A DNA stretch of 64,000 bases, from assembly GCA_034509425.1 (NCBI GenBank), contig JAVTVJ010000118.1:1736001-1800000 (forward strand), in the 5' to 3' direction. This DNA is from Eopsaltria australis (Eukaryota; Chordata; Aves; Passeriformes; Petroicidae). Positions 25,201 through 40,200 of this stretch are shown here, in pieces. The notes under the pieces were generated by a model. The model did not search any database. It had not been told where the DNA came from and saw only the letters and a list, made by a program, of their open reading frames with translations. Position numbers and translations under genes: made by a program. Position 1 is the stretch's first letter. Each line of letters opens with the position of its first letter.

Positions 25201-28200
25201 TGTTGATTGCACTAATGTTCTCATTTTTGTGTAGTTTGCTATTGAAAATCAATACTTTTTGGTGGAGAAATGCAGCTTAAATGATATGTAGTCCTATATA
25301 TATATATAAATATATATACAGTCCTAAATTAGAATGTATAACTTTAAAACAGAAAAATTAGGAGGCCAGCATGAAACCATGTGAAATAAGTAGGTTGATA
25401 AGCATAAGAAGTACCATGATAAAAAAAATACTTCAATAAATAAACGTCTCAAGCTTAAAGATATTGGACATTTGTAAATGGATCCAATTTCAGTTGGTTG
25501 TCGTAGTCTTCACTTTGTCTGGCATGGTTTTCAAGTATTTTTGGACTTTCTGTGTTAGACTTCATGACACAAACAAACGATGGTTGCAGAGATGATGAAA
25601 TAAAAATGTTATTTAGATTTTGGATGGTCTTTTTTTAGATGAAGATTTAAACCAGTATGTTGTCACAGAATCACAGAATGGCTGGGTTTGGAAGGGACCT
25701 CTGGAGATGATCTAGTCCAACCTTCCTGCTAAAGCAGGTTCACATGGAGTAGATTGCACAGCACCATGTCCAGGCAGGTTTCAAATATCTCCAAAGAAGG
25801 AGACTCCGCAACCCTTCTGGGCATCCTGTTCCAGTGTTCTGCCACCCTCAAAGTAAAGGATTTTTTCCTTATTTAGGTGGATGTTTCTCTGTTTCATTTT
25901 CTGCCCATTGTCCCTTGTCCTGTCACTGGGCACAACTGAAAAGACTGTGGCCCCATCTTCTTGATACCCATCCTTTAGATATTTGTAAGCATTGGTAAGA
26001 TCCCCTCTCAGTCTCTCTTCTCTAGGCTGAACAGGCCCAGCTACCTCAGCCTTTCCTCTAAAGAGAGATGCTCCAGTCCCTCAGTCATCTTTGTTGCCCT
26101 GCACTGGACCTGCTCCAGGGACTTCATGTCTCTCCTGTCCTGAGGAGCCCAGAACTGGACAGAGCACTCCAGATGTGCCTCACCAGGGCTCAGCAGAGGG
26201 GCAGGATCACCTCCCTGCTGGCAATGCTCTTCCTAATGCCCCCCAGGATCCCACTGGCCTTCTTGGCCACAAGGACACACTGCTGGCTCAGGGACAGCTT
26301 GTTGTCCACCAGCACCCCCAGGACCTTCTCCACAGAGCTGCTTTACAGGTCAACCCCCACCCTGTACTGTTACAGGGGGTTGTTCTTCCCCAGGTGCAGG
26401 ACCCTGTATTTCCCTTTGCTGAAATTTACTGAATTTTGTTCAACCCTACAGTTGCCCTTGTTATGATGAAATAGTTGATTTTAGCTGTAATTAAAACTTT
26501 ATTAGCTGCTATAACAGCAGTCTTTCTTTTATTAAGAACAGAGTTATTAATTTTCTATATTAATAACTGCTCAGATTTTTTACTGTATTCCTAATTCAGT
26601 GGTTGAACTATTCTATGCAGACCAGAGATTTTTATATTTTTTTTAATTTCCTCCTAAGCTAAGATGGCTCTCTAGAAGAGTTTTTTGATGTCTCCGAACA
26701 CTGTAGTCTCACAGCATACCACAGATTACAGAAACAGAATGAAAGACCTGTGTGGATTGCTTATATCTTTTAAAGAAATGCAAACATGCTCCTAAGGTTG
26801 TTTTAGATTATTTCTTTGTTTTCATTGGTCCCATTTTAACCGAGAAACTATTTTACTTTCGAATTTGAATCATTTTAGTCAGTCTAAAGAGCTAAAAATA
26901 GGTCAGAATCATAGAAGACTTTAAATGGGCTGGAAAGGACTTCTGGAGGTCCAACCATCTGCTCAAAGTTGGACTAACTGTGAAGTTAAATCAAGTTGTT
27001 CAGTTCTGTCTGTAAGGCCCTGTAACAGGTATTGTCACTGTTTTTTCAATGACAGGGAATATATCCTCCATCAATACCAGCCTACAGAGACCATCTAAGT
27101 TTATTGCAATGTGCCTTAGGATTTACAGAAGGTATGGTGAAGTCTCTTGCCTATTCAAAGATAGTTCTCCCATGACTGAAGTTGTATTCCTCAGTCAACT
27201 TTGCAGATGTGCCTCTAGGAAGGCAGTGAAAAGAACACAGTGATGACGTCAGGGCTGAAACTCTTCATTTATGTCATCCTTCTCAATAGAGTTCATTAGG
27301 CCTCTGTCCTGTGCAATATTTGCACCACACGGGATGTTGCAAACTGCTACCAAACTGGGTAAAGGAGTGACTGCATATCAGTACTCAGAAACTGAACACA
27401 GTGTTTAAATAAAAAGTCTGAGCTGAGGGGATGGATTTCCATCATAATGTGCCAACAATTTGGTAAGCAGGAAAGACTTATCTGGGCCTGTTCTTCAAGT
27501 GTCATTTCTTAAGTCCCATTAACTTTAGTAAGCATAAGGTATGAATGGAATGTAGAATCTGGACTTTACATTAAAATAAAACTCTTACTGAAATAATCTA
27601 TCAGTTTGCATACTTTGGTATGATGACGATAATCACTTCAGGATGTGTGCTACCAAAAATACCTCCACGCTTCAAGCAGTACAAGGTACTGAGCAAATGC
27701 ACATGATGCTGCTGGACAGAGTAATCCCAAAGCGTGTTGCATATGAATACAATAGCTTCTTTCTGAAGGAAAAAACGTCTTTTCCTTGCTGTCTTTCATT
27801 TAGGCCTGGGATTAGAGAAACAGTACACTTTGCTGTCTTTCATTTAGGCCTGGGATTAGAGAAACAGTACATTCCTTAAACAGCATGAATCCCTCTTTTG
27901 TAAAGGAAAGTAGAATGTGTTCCTGACCAGATATTTTGGCCATCTTGATGTGTGAAATTAGAAATTGTCAAGTAGTGGAATCAAATAAAACAAATCACTT
28001 TTAACTCCTTGGTGCTGAGGTCACAGAGTACCATCCATTACCAAGAACAGGTGCACTCTGAAACCCCTATTTAAAGGGATTAGATACTTAGGATGATTAA
28101 GAACCTCAGTATCTTGTGCAGTAATCAAGGCTGAAAGTGTGAAAATAAAAAGATGCTTAAGTTTTCTCTGTTTTCCTGTCGTTGGGCAGCTAGAGAGCTG

Positions 28201-31200
28201 AGTTTTGGACTTAGCTGAAAAACCTCCAAGTTGCTGCAAATCTGTGTATGAAAATACAATTTTGCCCACAGACAGAAGGAAAACAATCCCACCTTTTATG
28301 AACTCTCTGCATCAATTCTCATCACTTGCTGCAATAATTGTAATACACTAAAATATCAGAATGTAATTTCTTTCCAAAGAGCTTGTCACAACAATATTTT
28401 TAAGTCATTATTCTGCCTTCACTATCATTTTCTTAGTGCCTGTTATTTGAGTATAATACAACTCTCCTTGCTCAGGTAAGGCTTTAGTTTCCTTTTCTTT
28501 GTATTAAGTCCATGTGCATTTACTTCCCTCTGTTTAAATTAAACATTTTAAGTACTTCTCGATACTTAAAATCAATATATCTGCCTCTTGGTTTTGCTTA
28601 AAAAGACAAATATTTAAAATGCATTAAGACTTGGCTTCAGGCTTCTTTCTTTGTGTTTCTCTAAATGCTAAAGCAGAAGAATAAAGAACACTTAAGGCAG
28701 GGAGAGGCAGAGAATCCTCCATTGTCTGATAAACCAACCAAACAAGAATAATGAATTAAATTACAGAGAAGAATAAAATGCAAGGCAAGGCAAAGCAAAT
28801 AGAGAACTAACACAAATGCTTTTAAACCCAGATCTTAGGAAAACAAAATTAACTTTCACTTAGTTCAGGGACATAAATGAAGTGACTGTGTGTGCTGACC
28901 CTTTGTAATAAGGTATTTCATGTGGCAGGTTTTGAAACGAAGGCTTTCCCATTGATAACACATACCAAATGGTTCTTTCTCAGGGAAGTAGAGCCATTGA
29001 AGGTAAAGAAATCCTTCAGTGGCAGTTGGAGTTTCCAGCTCTTACTGTAAAGGATTCCACAGTACTTTCTTAAGGCTAAAGCACTATTTAGTTTGGTACT
29101 AGCACTGGGCAGATTAGTGTTTGAGCAGCTGGCCATATTCTAATTGTTGATATTCAAGCAGTAAAATACTTGTACTTCAAGATATCACTGTGGTCCAGAT
29201 GGTTCTTTCAACAAAGTGACCTGTTAATTATAGTGAAGTATACACTGATATATTGGCCTCAGACTTCCATGAGAATACAGAGACTTTGTCTCAGCAGTGG
29301 TTGATTGTGTAGATATGCATAATGTGCATTAGTGTTTAGGGATTTAATTAGTAAAGCTGGCTCTGAGCACAGGACTCTTCAACTAGATCACCTCTTTAGA
29401 AATGCAGTGGTAGACATTACAGAATTTGGTTTTCCACATGTGCTACATCTGATTCAGATGCCTGTATTCTATGGGCTTCGAGCCTGGGGAGATAGGTAGT
29501 GCTGTCAGCGTTAATTATCATGGGAAATTATTCTGGGCTTAATAGAATATCCTCTCAGAAGTAGCTGTGTGGTTCCTACTCCTCCCTAACTTTGTCTTAC
29601 TCCTTTACTTTGTCTTAATGTAGTTTCAGGAAAAATCTCTTTGCCTTTTTGAAGAGGATGTGAAGGACAACATCTGATCACCTCCAGTTCCACTTGCTTT
29701 ACTTTATGAGGGATCTATAGGACTCTGACTGGTTTCTGTCCAAATGTGAAATACTTACAATACTTAAAATGTTACTGGTGGGAGTAATGAAAAACATCAA
29801 CCACAAATAATAGAATTTGGTAGAGCAGATGGTTTTCAAATTCTCAAATAGTCTGCAATTGATTAGTGGGGCCAGTTATAAAGTTTTAAAATTACATTTA
29901 CAATGGTGGCAACCTCAGTGGCATCTCCCCTGCAAATGGGACAATATTGGAAAGTCTTTTCAAAGCCACAGTTTACTGCATTTCTTCACTATTTCACAGA
30001 CAGAACAGAAAACCATTACTTGTTGCCTTGCACTTGCTTCCAAACCTCCATACCTTTCAGGGTAGGTGGTCGAAGCTCTTGGTATGAGAGATTTAGAGGC
30101 AAGTATGTCCAACTGTTAGTATCAGGAATGTAATTGGAATTGATTCAACGTCTGCCAGGAAATCAAATAATCCCAAGTCAAATCAGAACTACCCACTGTG
30201 TTCCCGGAGCACAGACAGCACAGAACACTGGTTTTGCTTAACAGGCACCCGCTGATGTCTGCTGAAGGCTGTACTGGACTGGTTTGTACATTTGTACACT
30301 TTGTCCATTTCAACCATTTATTGCTAAATTTAAAATTTATACAGTGTGGGCTGTGCACAAGTCCTCAGTATGACCTGAATCATACTCCAGAACACCTTTA
30401 ATCACTGTAAAAGTGTTTTTAATTTGACTTAATTTATGCGTTTGAAAGAAGTCTTCTTTTTATTCTTTGACTTAATAACTGATAGAAGTTTAAGCTTGAT
30501 TTCTTTTGAACTTGCATTAAAAGATCAAATAAAAATATAATTGCAAATTACCTGGTCCATGAGTTCAGTCCAAAGATAGACCATCATTAGGTGGAACGTG
30601 TACCTGCAGTCAGACTGCAGATACAAATTCAATATTCCATTGCAAAATCATTTATCAAGACTTAACCCACTTGAAGGCACTGAAAAAATTAACTGGCCAA
30701 CTAATAAATAAACTCTTACCTGATTTTTAATTCTTCAAGAAAAAATACATTTTCAAAACCAGCATCTTTATGTACCTTCAATATGTCTATGTCTGATTAG
30801 TACACTTTTTCTGGATTTCTAATTACTTCCTGAGTATTACCACAACATATAAAGTTAATTGTTTTAGCAACAAACACATTACTTTATATATATATGCATA
30901 CATATATAGTGTCACGAAATTTGTCAATGGCAATGTCTGATGTGATGCAGTCTCAATAACAGAGGAGTAAAATGACAAGCTTGCTACCATCCAGGTACAG
31001 AACCACAGAATGTTCTGAGTTGGAAGGACCCAGGAGGATCACTGAGTCCAACTCTTGAGTGAATGGCGCTTTTGGGGATCAAACCCACAACCTTGGCACT
31101 ATTAGCAGCATGCTCTGACCAAGTGAGCTCTTCCTCTCCTTTCCCCAGACTGTATCACTAGGTCATATTAAGTCAAAGCTCTGTCTCACAGGCTTACACT

Positions 31201-34200
31201 ATCATACCTGGAGCAATCCTACCATTCCTACTGAGAATAAAAGGTACTGAGGTTCAGCAGTTTACAAGATGCTTCTCATGAGCTATGGGCTAATAACTGC
31301 CTGTGAGTTCTCTCTTAGCTTCCGAAGTTCTGGATAAAGCATTGATCTTATGATCCAGGGGAGGTTGTCCTATCAGCAGGGAGTCATCATGCTTATGGTG
31401 AAGGTGGTTTAAGCTAATGAGTGTCCTCTTGTAAACTGGGTCAATTTTCCTCCACGTACCTCTTTTTAATCTGTATGTTTAATTAGCTAGTTTATAAGGT
31501 GGCCATAAAACCAGTTGCAGAAACACCACAAACAGGGGAAGGAAACTGGACTTTTTGAAGGAGTAGCTAGAGTTGGAGGGAAAGAAACCAAAAAAAGGGT
31601 ATCTGAAACTGAAATTACAATTTGATTTTTGAGATGTCCCATATATACAGCTGATGTGTAATGAGTTGCTAATATCAGTTCCTTTTGCTCCTGTGACCAT
31701 AAACTGGATGCAAAAATATCCATAGTAGTCTAGACCAAAGATCCTGCCCAAGAGGTGTTCTGTTTTTGGCAGTGGCCAAAAGGAAATCCAAAGAAACATG
31801 AGAATAGGGCAAGTGTGGAGCAGTATTTCTGCATGTTATTATCCCAGCTTCAGGCAATGTCTAGTTAATGAAAATTCCTGAGCCAAATGTGATTTCACTG
31901 TATTTATGCATTTCTGATGCATTTATCTTCACAACAATGTCCAGTGTCCTGTGAGAGTCACTAAATTTTGGGGCATCTGAAACATCCTGAGTGATGGAGT
32001 TCCAGAGTTCTAAGTTCTTCTTCTATGTAGAACCACGGGGGTTTTTGCGTGTTTTAAAGCCAATTCTTCTACATTTATATGAATCCTAATTCTTTATCTG
32101 TTTACCTTGTCTGCATGCATATGATTTTTTAGATATTTAGCCTGGTTTTGCTCTGTTATTTTCTTCAAAGACTCGTCAGTCTTAAACTGCATATTTATAA
32201 ACTGCATTTTAATGCCGTAAATTTTTGAATACCAGTTCAGCAAAGCAACATCCTGGTATGGCATTCCATAATGCATGTCAGTTTTGGAACTCCATGGATG
32301 TATGCAAACCCACCCATATAAGGCTTTCGCATGAAGTGTGAGAGAGAAGGGGGTAGCTGGTGCATCCCTGCATCTCCTCCCGCTGTGGAATTAGGGGCAA
32401 GATGAGTCTATACTTTGACTCTGGAATTGGGAGTGGTTCCAAGATTACTTACCCTCAATATAGTGAACTTACCCTTGTTACAGTCTGCTCATCTAAATTA
32501 TTGTCCACATTTTTCAAAGTTACACAGAAGGTTAAAGTTAATGGTAGAATACCTGGTGACATTTTCAGTGTATCTATAACCTTAGCAAGCCTTGGACTTT
32601 TTGGTTCGGGTTTTCTTCTTTTTCATTAAATTCAGGCCTGGGGTGCTTAGATAGCTTTGAAAATCTAGCTATGAGGGAATAATGTAGAAAGCCTCTATTC
32701 AGGCTACAAGCAGCTATTGTGAGACTTGGAGCTTACAAGAGGCAAATTTCCTTGTAATGGAAAACCAGAATGAGATACTGTTGAACTCTGCACAGGATGT
32801 TGTGTGTGGGAAAATAAGTAACGGTAGAGGTAATCCGGCTTAGAGATGATCCCACACTTAAATCCTTCAGTATAAACATCTTCAAACCTTGAGGCTTCCT
32901 AGGTCTAGATATGGAGAAAAATACTGTGTCTCAGGTCTGTCTTTAAATTACACAGTAATTGTTAATATCATTTTTGGAAAGGCTTACAGTTCTATTATAC
33001 AAAGAATGTGTTCTATAGAAAGAAAGTTTGTTTTAAATGGCATGATGTGAGAAACAAAATCTTTGTGATTTAACTGAAACTGCTTATATTCCTTGTAAGA
33101 GCAGGAAACAGTATAGTTTGTCTTGCTAAGAATTGTTTGTTCAGTGAAGTTTAAATGTCAAGTGAAGATTTTGGTGGTTTTTGTAAACATACGGCTTGAA
33201 TAGGTGATTATTAAAAAGCTTTTTTTCTCTCAGGAGGTGTCACAAGAACCATGAATTTCATAACCAAACGAAACTTTGGATTTTTATTTTTACACCATTG
33301 GGTGAATCAATGCAGAGGAAGCAAGGGGCAGAGCTGTTATAATTTAATTTTTTTCAAGAGTACTTACCTGAAGTGCCTGTGAGAGAACAAGTAGTTTTTA
33401 CAGGGAAAAGGGGAGTGCAGAGAGACTTGCAATGCATTAGGACATCAATGCAGCATTTTAACATTAGTTGAAGGTAAATTGTGTTTACCTCATTTTGCAT
33501 TTGCTAAACTACCATGACTAAAATAGCACTTGTTATTATATTATTACTTCTTGTCCTGTCATTAGCTTCAGATTGCAAATGTTGGACTTCATGAATCAGA
33601 GTAATATAATGGCTTATGAACCAATATATGAAGAAATAAATAAGTGTTATGATCTAGTTCTGACTGAGATCATATTTTGCTTCTCTGCAGTACTCTGAAG
33701 TATCCCTCCTCAAACTGGTCTTCTGTCATGCTGATATTTAAATGTAATAAATGTGAATCACTTCTCGCTAATCATGTCTTCTAAACTGGAGGAACTAGTA
33801 GTAAATAACACTGCTTCATTTGTTCACTTGGATTTTGCCCATATTTCAGCCTTCCCTGCATATTTTTCAGGACCACTCCTGCAACTGAATTTTATCAGGA
33901 AAAGCATTGATGGAAAATTGCATGTTGACGATGTCTGTGTAGACATGGAAAACAATGTTGGTCCAATAAACAGATGAACATGAGCCTGAGAGAGCAAAAG
34001 ACACTTCATCACATTCCATCTCAAATATTTGCTTATAGTTCGTGGTGAGAAAATAAATAGAGGCAGGTGATGCTGCAGAGCAGATGCTGCTGCTCATCCT
34101 GTTGGAGTGGTGGGTTGGAATCAGTGCTGGGTTCTAGTGGATCCCCCAGCTATAAAGGGGGTTACATACTGGGAGGAGAAAGAGCAGGAACATTTCTTCA

Positions 34201-37200
34201 GGAAGCCTTTGACTTGTGCACATCTTTGAACACCTCAGGGCTGATAATATCTTTTACTTTATGCAAGGCATCATTAATTTTCACCATTTACCATGCTAAA
34301 GCTTCATCATTCAATACAATGAGGTAAATATTTATTTCCTGGACGGTATGCTGACACAAAATCATACTATGACTTTAAAGTAGAATCAATTAATCAAGCT
34401 TGAAAATACTGAGACATACTTCATGTGCCCTGAGCAGATTCTTCCCTGTGTTGTAATACTAAATATAAAATATTTTCCCCTTGCTGTAACCTATTTTTGG
34501 AGCTGTAATGCTGCAAGACACATGATCCAGAAAAGAAATTGCCTAATTTTTTTAGATTTCCTTCTTCCTATTAGTCTAAGACAATCAAAGACCTGTTCAA
34601 GACCATCTTTTAACTATAGTTTTGATGGTCATTAGTGCTTGATCTTGTTAGGTTCTAAACTTTCTGGCCTGATCCTTTAGCTACCCATAACTATTGAAGT
34701 TAACACACCTGTTCATATTCCTAAGTGCTTTGTTGAATAATGGCCAGCGTGCTCAGGAGCTCGTAGGAACAATGCCCCCAGTATGCAAAGAAAAACAAAA
34801 AACATGTGGCCCAGTCACTGAAAAATCATTGTGATTCACTATATGAAATATCAAATCTAACAAAATATAATAAATGTAAAGGTTTAGCTGTGCACAGAAC
34901 AAATAATTTCAATAATTTTCTTTCTTAATAGTTTCAGGTATTTCATCCTCCTTATGGCATTCTGTTTGAAGAAAGGCTAGCTTTGCATGATGACAGCAGG
35001 TTTACATATGGCTCATTATCTTCCAAGCTTTGATAACAACTCCTTTTGACATACAGTTAGCATATTAATTATATTTATATATTTTGGAGGGAGTCAGTTT
35101 GTTGAGGTATCTTGTGAAAAAATACTGAACATAGTTTCTTTTTTTACTGAAATACTCATTTCACAGCCGCTACTTATTTGTGTTAAATAACTAATTTTAT
35201 GCTAGCAGGTAAAGGTTTTCATATGTCTTATTTTATAATATTTACTTTTATACTGTCTTTCATTCTAATGGGAAAATCTATCAGGCACTGCATGGTAATT
35301 ACTTTCAATCCTGTCATGATGCAGAAATAACTTGATTTTACCGTGTTTATTGATGCCTGACATTTTTGTTGTAATTAAACCTTAATTTGAGCTGCTGTTG
35401 TTGTACATGTCTTCTGTGAAACCTTGTTTTCCAGCAAATCCCATTTGATTTTCCTTCTAATAAGTTCTCTAATTTGGTTGCCTGCATAATAGTGCTGTCA
35501 CAGCTGGTATTAATTGGCATTTTTGTATCAAATAGTAGAGACCGACATCAGAATAACATATGAGAGCTGAAATACTTTTACAACACACGCTGTTATCGTT
35601 TCACCACTTGACAGGGGTGGGACAGAGATAAGGAGCCGTGAAGTGCTTCACCTAAAGACCTCGAGCAAACCAGAACTAGCTCCAGTTCCCAGAGCAGTCT
35701 GCTGCAATTTTCATGCTGTGGATCACAGGATACAAAGAAATAAATACCTCTGTTTACCTGGTTTCCTGGGGTAGCTCCATATTGGTGGTGTTGGGCTGCA
35801 TGAACAAATTTCACTCTTGTTATGCTCATGCAATGACAGTTTTTCAACTACGAAGCTTCAGTTCCTTATGATAGTCAATTTGGCATCCTCCTGGAACAGT
35901 AACTGCAATATAAAGAAGAAAAAAGTATTTGAGGCAGAGAAAGTAGCTGTCTGCAGTAGCATGGTAAAAAAAGAAACCACATTAGATTAAAATATTCATC
36001 TTATTATATGGCTGACAGTAACGTATTTGTACAAAACAGAAATATGGAAGAGGTTGAAAAAGATGAGAAAAAGAAAAAAACCTTTAAAATTTAGTTTATT
36101 TTAAATAAACTGTAGGACTATTTAAACCAGAAATTCCATCTAGGAGAACTTGCAGAGCTACCTGGCATTTTTCTGTATTATTGTTCTGAATGACACTCAA
36201 AGCTTTAAATTCTGTGTGGAGGTGATGAAATTTCGCCAAGGGTATTCCTAGCAGCTATTGTGCAGCCATGGCTTAGACGATGTTGAAGGATATCAATTTG
36301 AGATGCTTAAATTGTGCATATGAACCTGAAGTTTTCCAAGTGGCAAACACATGTAGTTGGCATTGACATTAGTAGAATTTTGAGCTGTTTTTCAGCTTGA
36401 AGATATAGAATAAATGCACATTTTCCATCCAGAAAAATCTGAAATATATTTAATTGTTTTTATTAAAATGGAACTAAAGAGTTTAAGTTGGGGAGGGGGA
36501 GAAAGCATAAAAATCTGGTGAAGATCATCTTTCATAGAGATGAGATTTGATAGAGAGCTTTGTGAAGATACTCACGTGAAAATAAAGACAATTTGGGGTA
36601 AATTTAAAAAACATGCTTTAGAGCATTCCCTGATCCATAAATTTCTAATTAGAGATGTAAGATTTCTGTCCAGCAAAGTTAGCTGCATGCCCTTGTTGAG
36701 CAAATGAGCTAAGCACATATGGGATTTTAAGAATATGATCATGTAGTATCTGTATAGGCATTTTTTTCTTAAGTCTAGAAACTCAATTTATACTTCAGAA
36801 AATCTACTTAAAAAATCACAGTCAAAGTAATTAGCATCAGCTATTAGTTTATTTGAAAAGATTAGTTACATGCATTTGTCTTGCAGACCTAAAAAATCTT
36901 TAGCTTGGACATCTGGAGATAATTTCCATGTCAGTATCATTAAGAGATTTTTAAAGTAATTGACCTGGATTGACTTTTTTTTTCCTCTTTACATAATAAA
37001 TTTAAAATAAAAGTAATTATTTGAATAAGCTGTCTGCTGTTCATACTTGAGTGGCTATTTTGTTGACTAATTTCACAAGCTTAGAGCTGCTCAAATGAGT
37101 GCTAGTACTTACTATGTCCTTCAGGTTCAGTATTTCTACGCAAATATTTTGAGTTCTGGGAAATATGAATGCTTGCTCTTTGTGCAAGCATCACTGTTTC

Positions 37201-40200
37201 TAGTATCAAATTATAGACATTCTAACCATGAGAACAATGAAGTTAAAAAGCTTTATAAAGACTCATAATCGAAAATTTAGAATCAAGTCAGCTCCAGATA
37301 TTCAGAAGGAGATTGATACTGTGACATCTGAAATACCAGGGAAGCAGGCTGAAGCAGTCTGGCAATTTCTTGACAGTGTTTTGTACTTATTTTAGAAGAA
37401 GCAGCTGAGTTTGCTGATAAAACTGTCCAAAGTCAGTCCCATTAGGTAATGAATATTCTGTTTATATTAACTACTCAGATGACTTTTTGGAAAAAGATGT
37501 GGCTGTGGGCTCAGTATATTAACCTTAGTTGAGCTTAATCCAGAACCCTTGGCTTTGGTGGCAGTGGCTGACATTCAGCTGGATGCAGCTTGAACAGCTC
37601 ATGCAGTACCTGTACCTCAGTTTGCATTGGGCAGCTGAACCCAAAAATCTAAGTAAAGTTTATAGTAGTGATCTCACTAGGGTAGTGTGCATTGCTGAAA
37701 GGAGGGATGGGAGAAGCTTTTCTTTAGCATGTAAACACAAAATCAGCTGTCTAATGTTTCATAAAACTCTGGAGTCATGATCTTGATGAGCAACTTTATA
37801 AGACAAGGACATAGTTTCAACGTTTTTCACAGTTTCTTACGGGGCTTTTTAGATCATTTCATGCACTTAGTCTCCTTTTGCTTTTAAAAATATTAAAGGT
37901 AATTTCTAAAACAGTCTTGCCATTTCATGTGTGTACTTCATGCATGCACATACATTTTGAGATTTTCAGGCTTCTAGCTTTATTTAATCACAAAATGTCC
38001 CACCTTTCCTTATTTTTAAAAAATTTTCTCAAGTAGGAACTACTCTCTTATTGCATTTCATACTTTATTCTGTTGTATTGCATTGTATTAGTCGGACTTT
38101 AGACACTGACAGGATAGACTTTTTTAAAGGAGAAAATTGGGTGAGGGTTGCTGTGAATTTTTTTTACATTTCTCTTTTTTAATACATAGCATTTAACCTG
38201 TGTATCTTCCATTTTTTTAGATAACAGCAATCATAAATATGGAGGTGAGAATTGAAGAAGTTTTAGTCTTGCTGGCTGTTATGATGCCTTCCAGTTTATA
38301 ACAGTTGATGTACTTGTAGATGTGATGCAAAAACCTTTTTCAGACAACCTTTAATTACATACTCACTGAAAAGAAAAAAAAAAATCCTATATTTTCACTA
38401 TAGGTTATCAGAATACCATAACACTATCAAATTTAAGATTCATTAGCTCAAATAAAATTGAGAAATTATGTTTGTGAAAATCTTCACCCTACATTTACAG
38501 TACAAGCTGACAGATTTTTTTTTAACCTATTTCTAATTTTCTATATTCTTCTTTAACCTATTTCTATGTTCTTGAAGTAGAGGAGGTCTCAGAAACCACA
38601 GGTGTTTATAAATGGGTTACTAAGGGTTTGCTAATGCAGAAAAGAAGTAGAAAGGAAGGAAGAAAAGAACTATCTGGGAGTAGAAGCTCACATAATGAAT
38701 GAAGGTGGACCTGCCTGAAAATATAAAGAGGATTCTAATGTGCCAGTAGCTGGAAATAAATATTTTTCCCATCCCTGGCAGTGTACAAGGCCGGGTTGGA
38801 TGGGGCATTGAGCAACCAGGTCTAGTGGGAGGTGTCTCTGCCCATGGCAGGGGGTTTGGAACTGAATGATCCTTAAAGTCTCTTCCAACACAAACCCTTT
38901 GATGATTCTATGATTCTACCTTGAATTACATTTCTGAACAGAAGCATAGTAAACCTCTGCACCAATATATCTGAATGCTAAGCAGTTGTAAGGTCTTGAT
39001 GCTTGGGATTTGTCTTTTCCCAGTCGCCCATGTGGTGGTATTTTGTGACCTACCTTAGGGATGTGTTTTATCCAGTCCCTGACCGCTGGACAATTACAAG
39101 GTTTAATGGGCTTGGATAAATGTTTAGCCAAAGGAGAGTGATTCATTTATAGATTGCAGGTAAAAAGTATTACAAGTGCAAATACATATTTTGTAGCTTT
39201 GTTAGAAGCAGTCCACTCCTGAAGATAGTTTAAAATAATCATAGAAGGATGGAATGGCTTAGGTCAGAAGAGCCCTTAAGGATCATCTAGCAGGTGATAC
39301 TTGACAATGGAGTGAACTGGAAGAGGTGAAATCAGATGAAACTTACAAATGCACTGTGAGTTTTCATCTTCATCCCATCAAGTGGGAAAGTTTGACGAGA
39401 CAAGCAAAAGCACATCCATTTCTTTATTTATTTTAAAAAAGAGGGAGCAATCACAAAGCAGGAAATGTATTTTTAATAGATTCATTTTTGAAAGAAATTT
39501 AATTTCCAAAGAAATTGCAAAAATAATTAGCATACATGTTTTTATAAAGAACAGCTATTGCAAAAATCTATTTCAAAGGTCCATTTCAGCTAGTTTCCTA
39601 CACAAGTTATTTTCTCTTTAGTTTACAATCCTTTTTCTCTACATCCAAACTGCTCATAGCAGTCTAATGCCAGATCAGCCCTTAAGGTGTCAGAGATATT
39701 TGTTTTCCCTTCTGAAACCCACATTAGTGGCTATGTCATACCAAGCTAATTAATAATAACAGACATAATTTTGCATCCCCTGTATAGAGAATGAAATCCA
39801 GAAAAATGTCAGGAACTACTTGCACTACCTAATGAGTTGCTTTCTTATTCAAGCATCATTAGACAAAAAGCTAGAAGAGCTGGAAATAAGTTGAAAGCTT
39901 ATATTGTTGATACTGCAGCAAGTTTTGTCATTGATTTAAATGGGAATAAACTTAAGCCTTCAGTATTATGCATAAGAGTCAAGACTAGAATTTTATTTGG
40001 ACAGATACTGAACAGGGTTTATGGTGTATCCTGAAAGAAGAAAGCTTGGGGATTTACAGGCATTTTCGCATATCTTCAGGCACAGATTTCTCAAGCAGTG
40101 CCAGGCAGCAGTATTGCAATGCTCTAACAACATAAATAGTAGGCAGTTGACACAAAGTCAGTCCCATTATTTGCAGAATGATTAGAAGTAGCAGCACTGA

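Noticed and set aside
26068..26466. Two overlapping + strand open frames of 132 and 113 codons
   Set aside because: They are antisense translations of a CR1 LINE whose real coding strand is minus.
30999..31132. A functional tRNA-Ile gene
   Set aside because: Only the 5' part of the tRNA is present; the acceptor stem cannot close and the sequence runs into a CR1-like tail, so it is a SINE.
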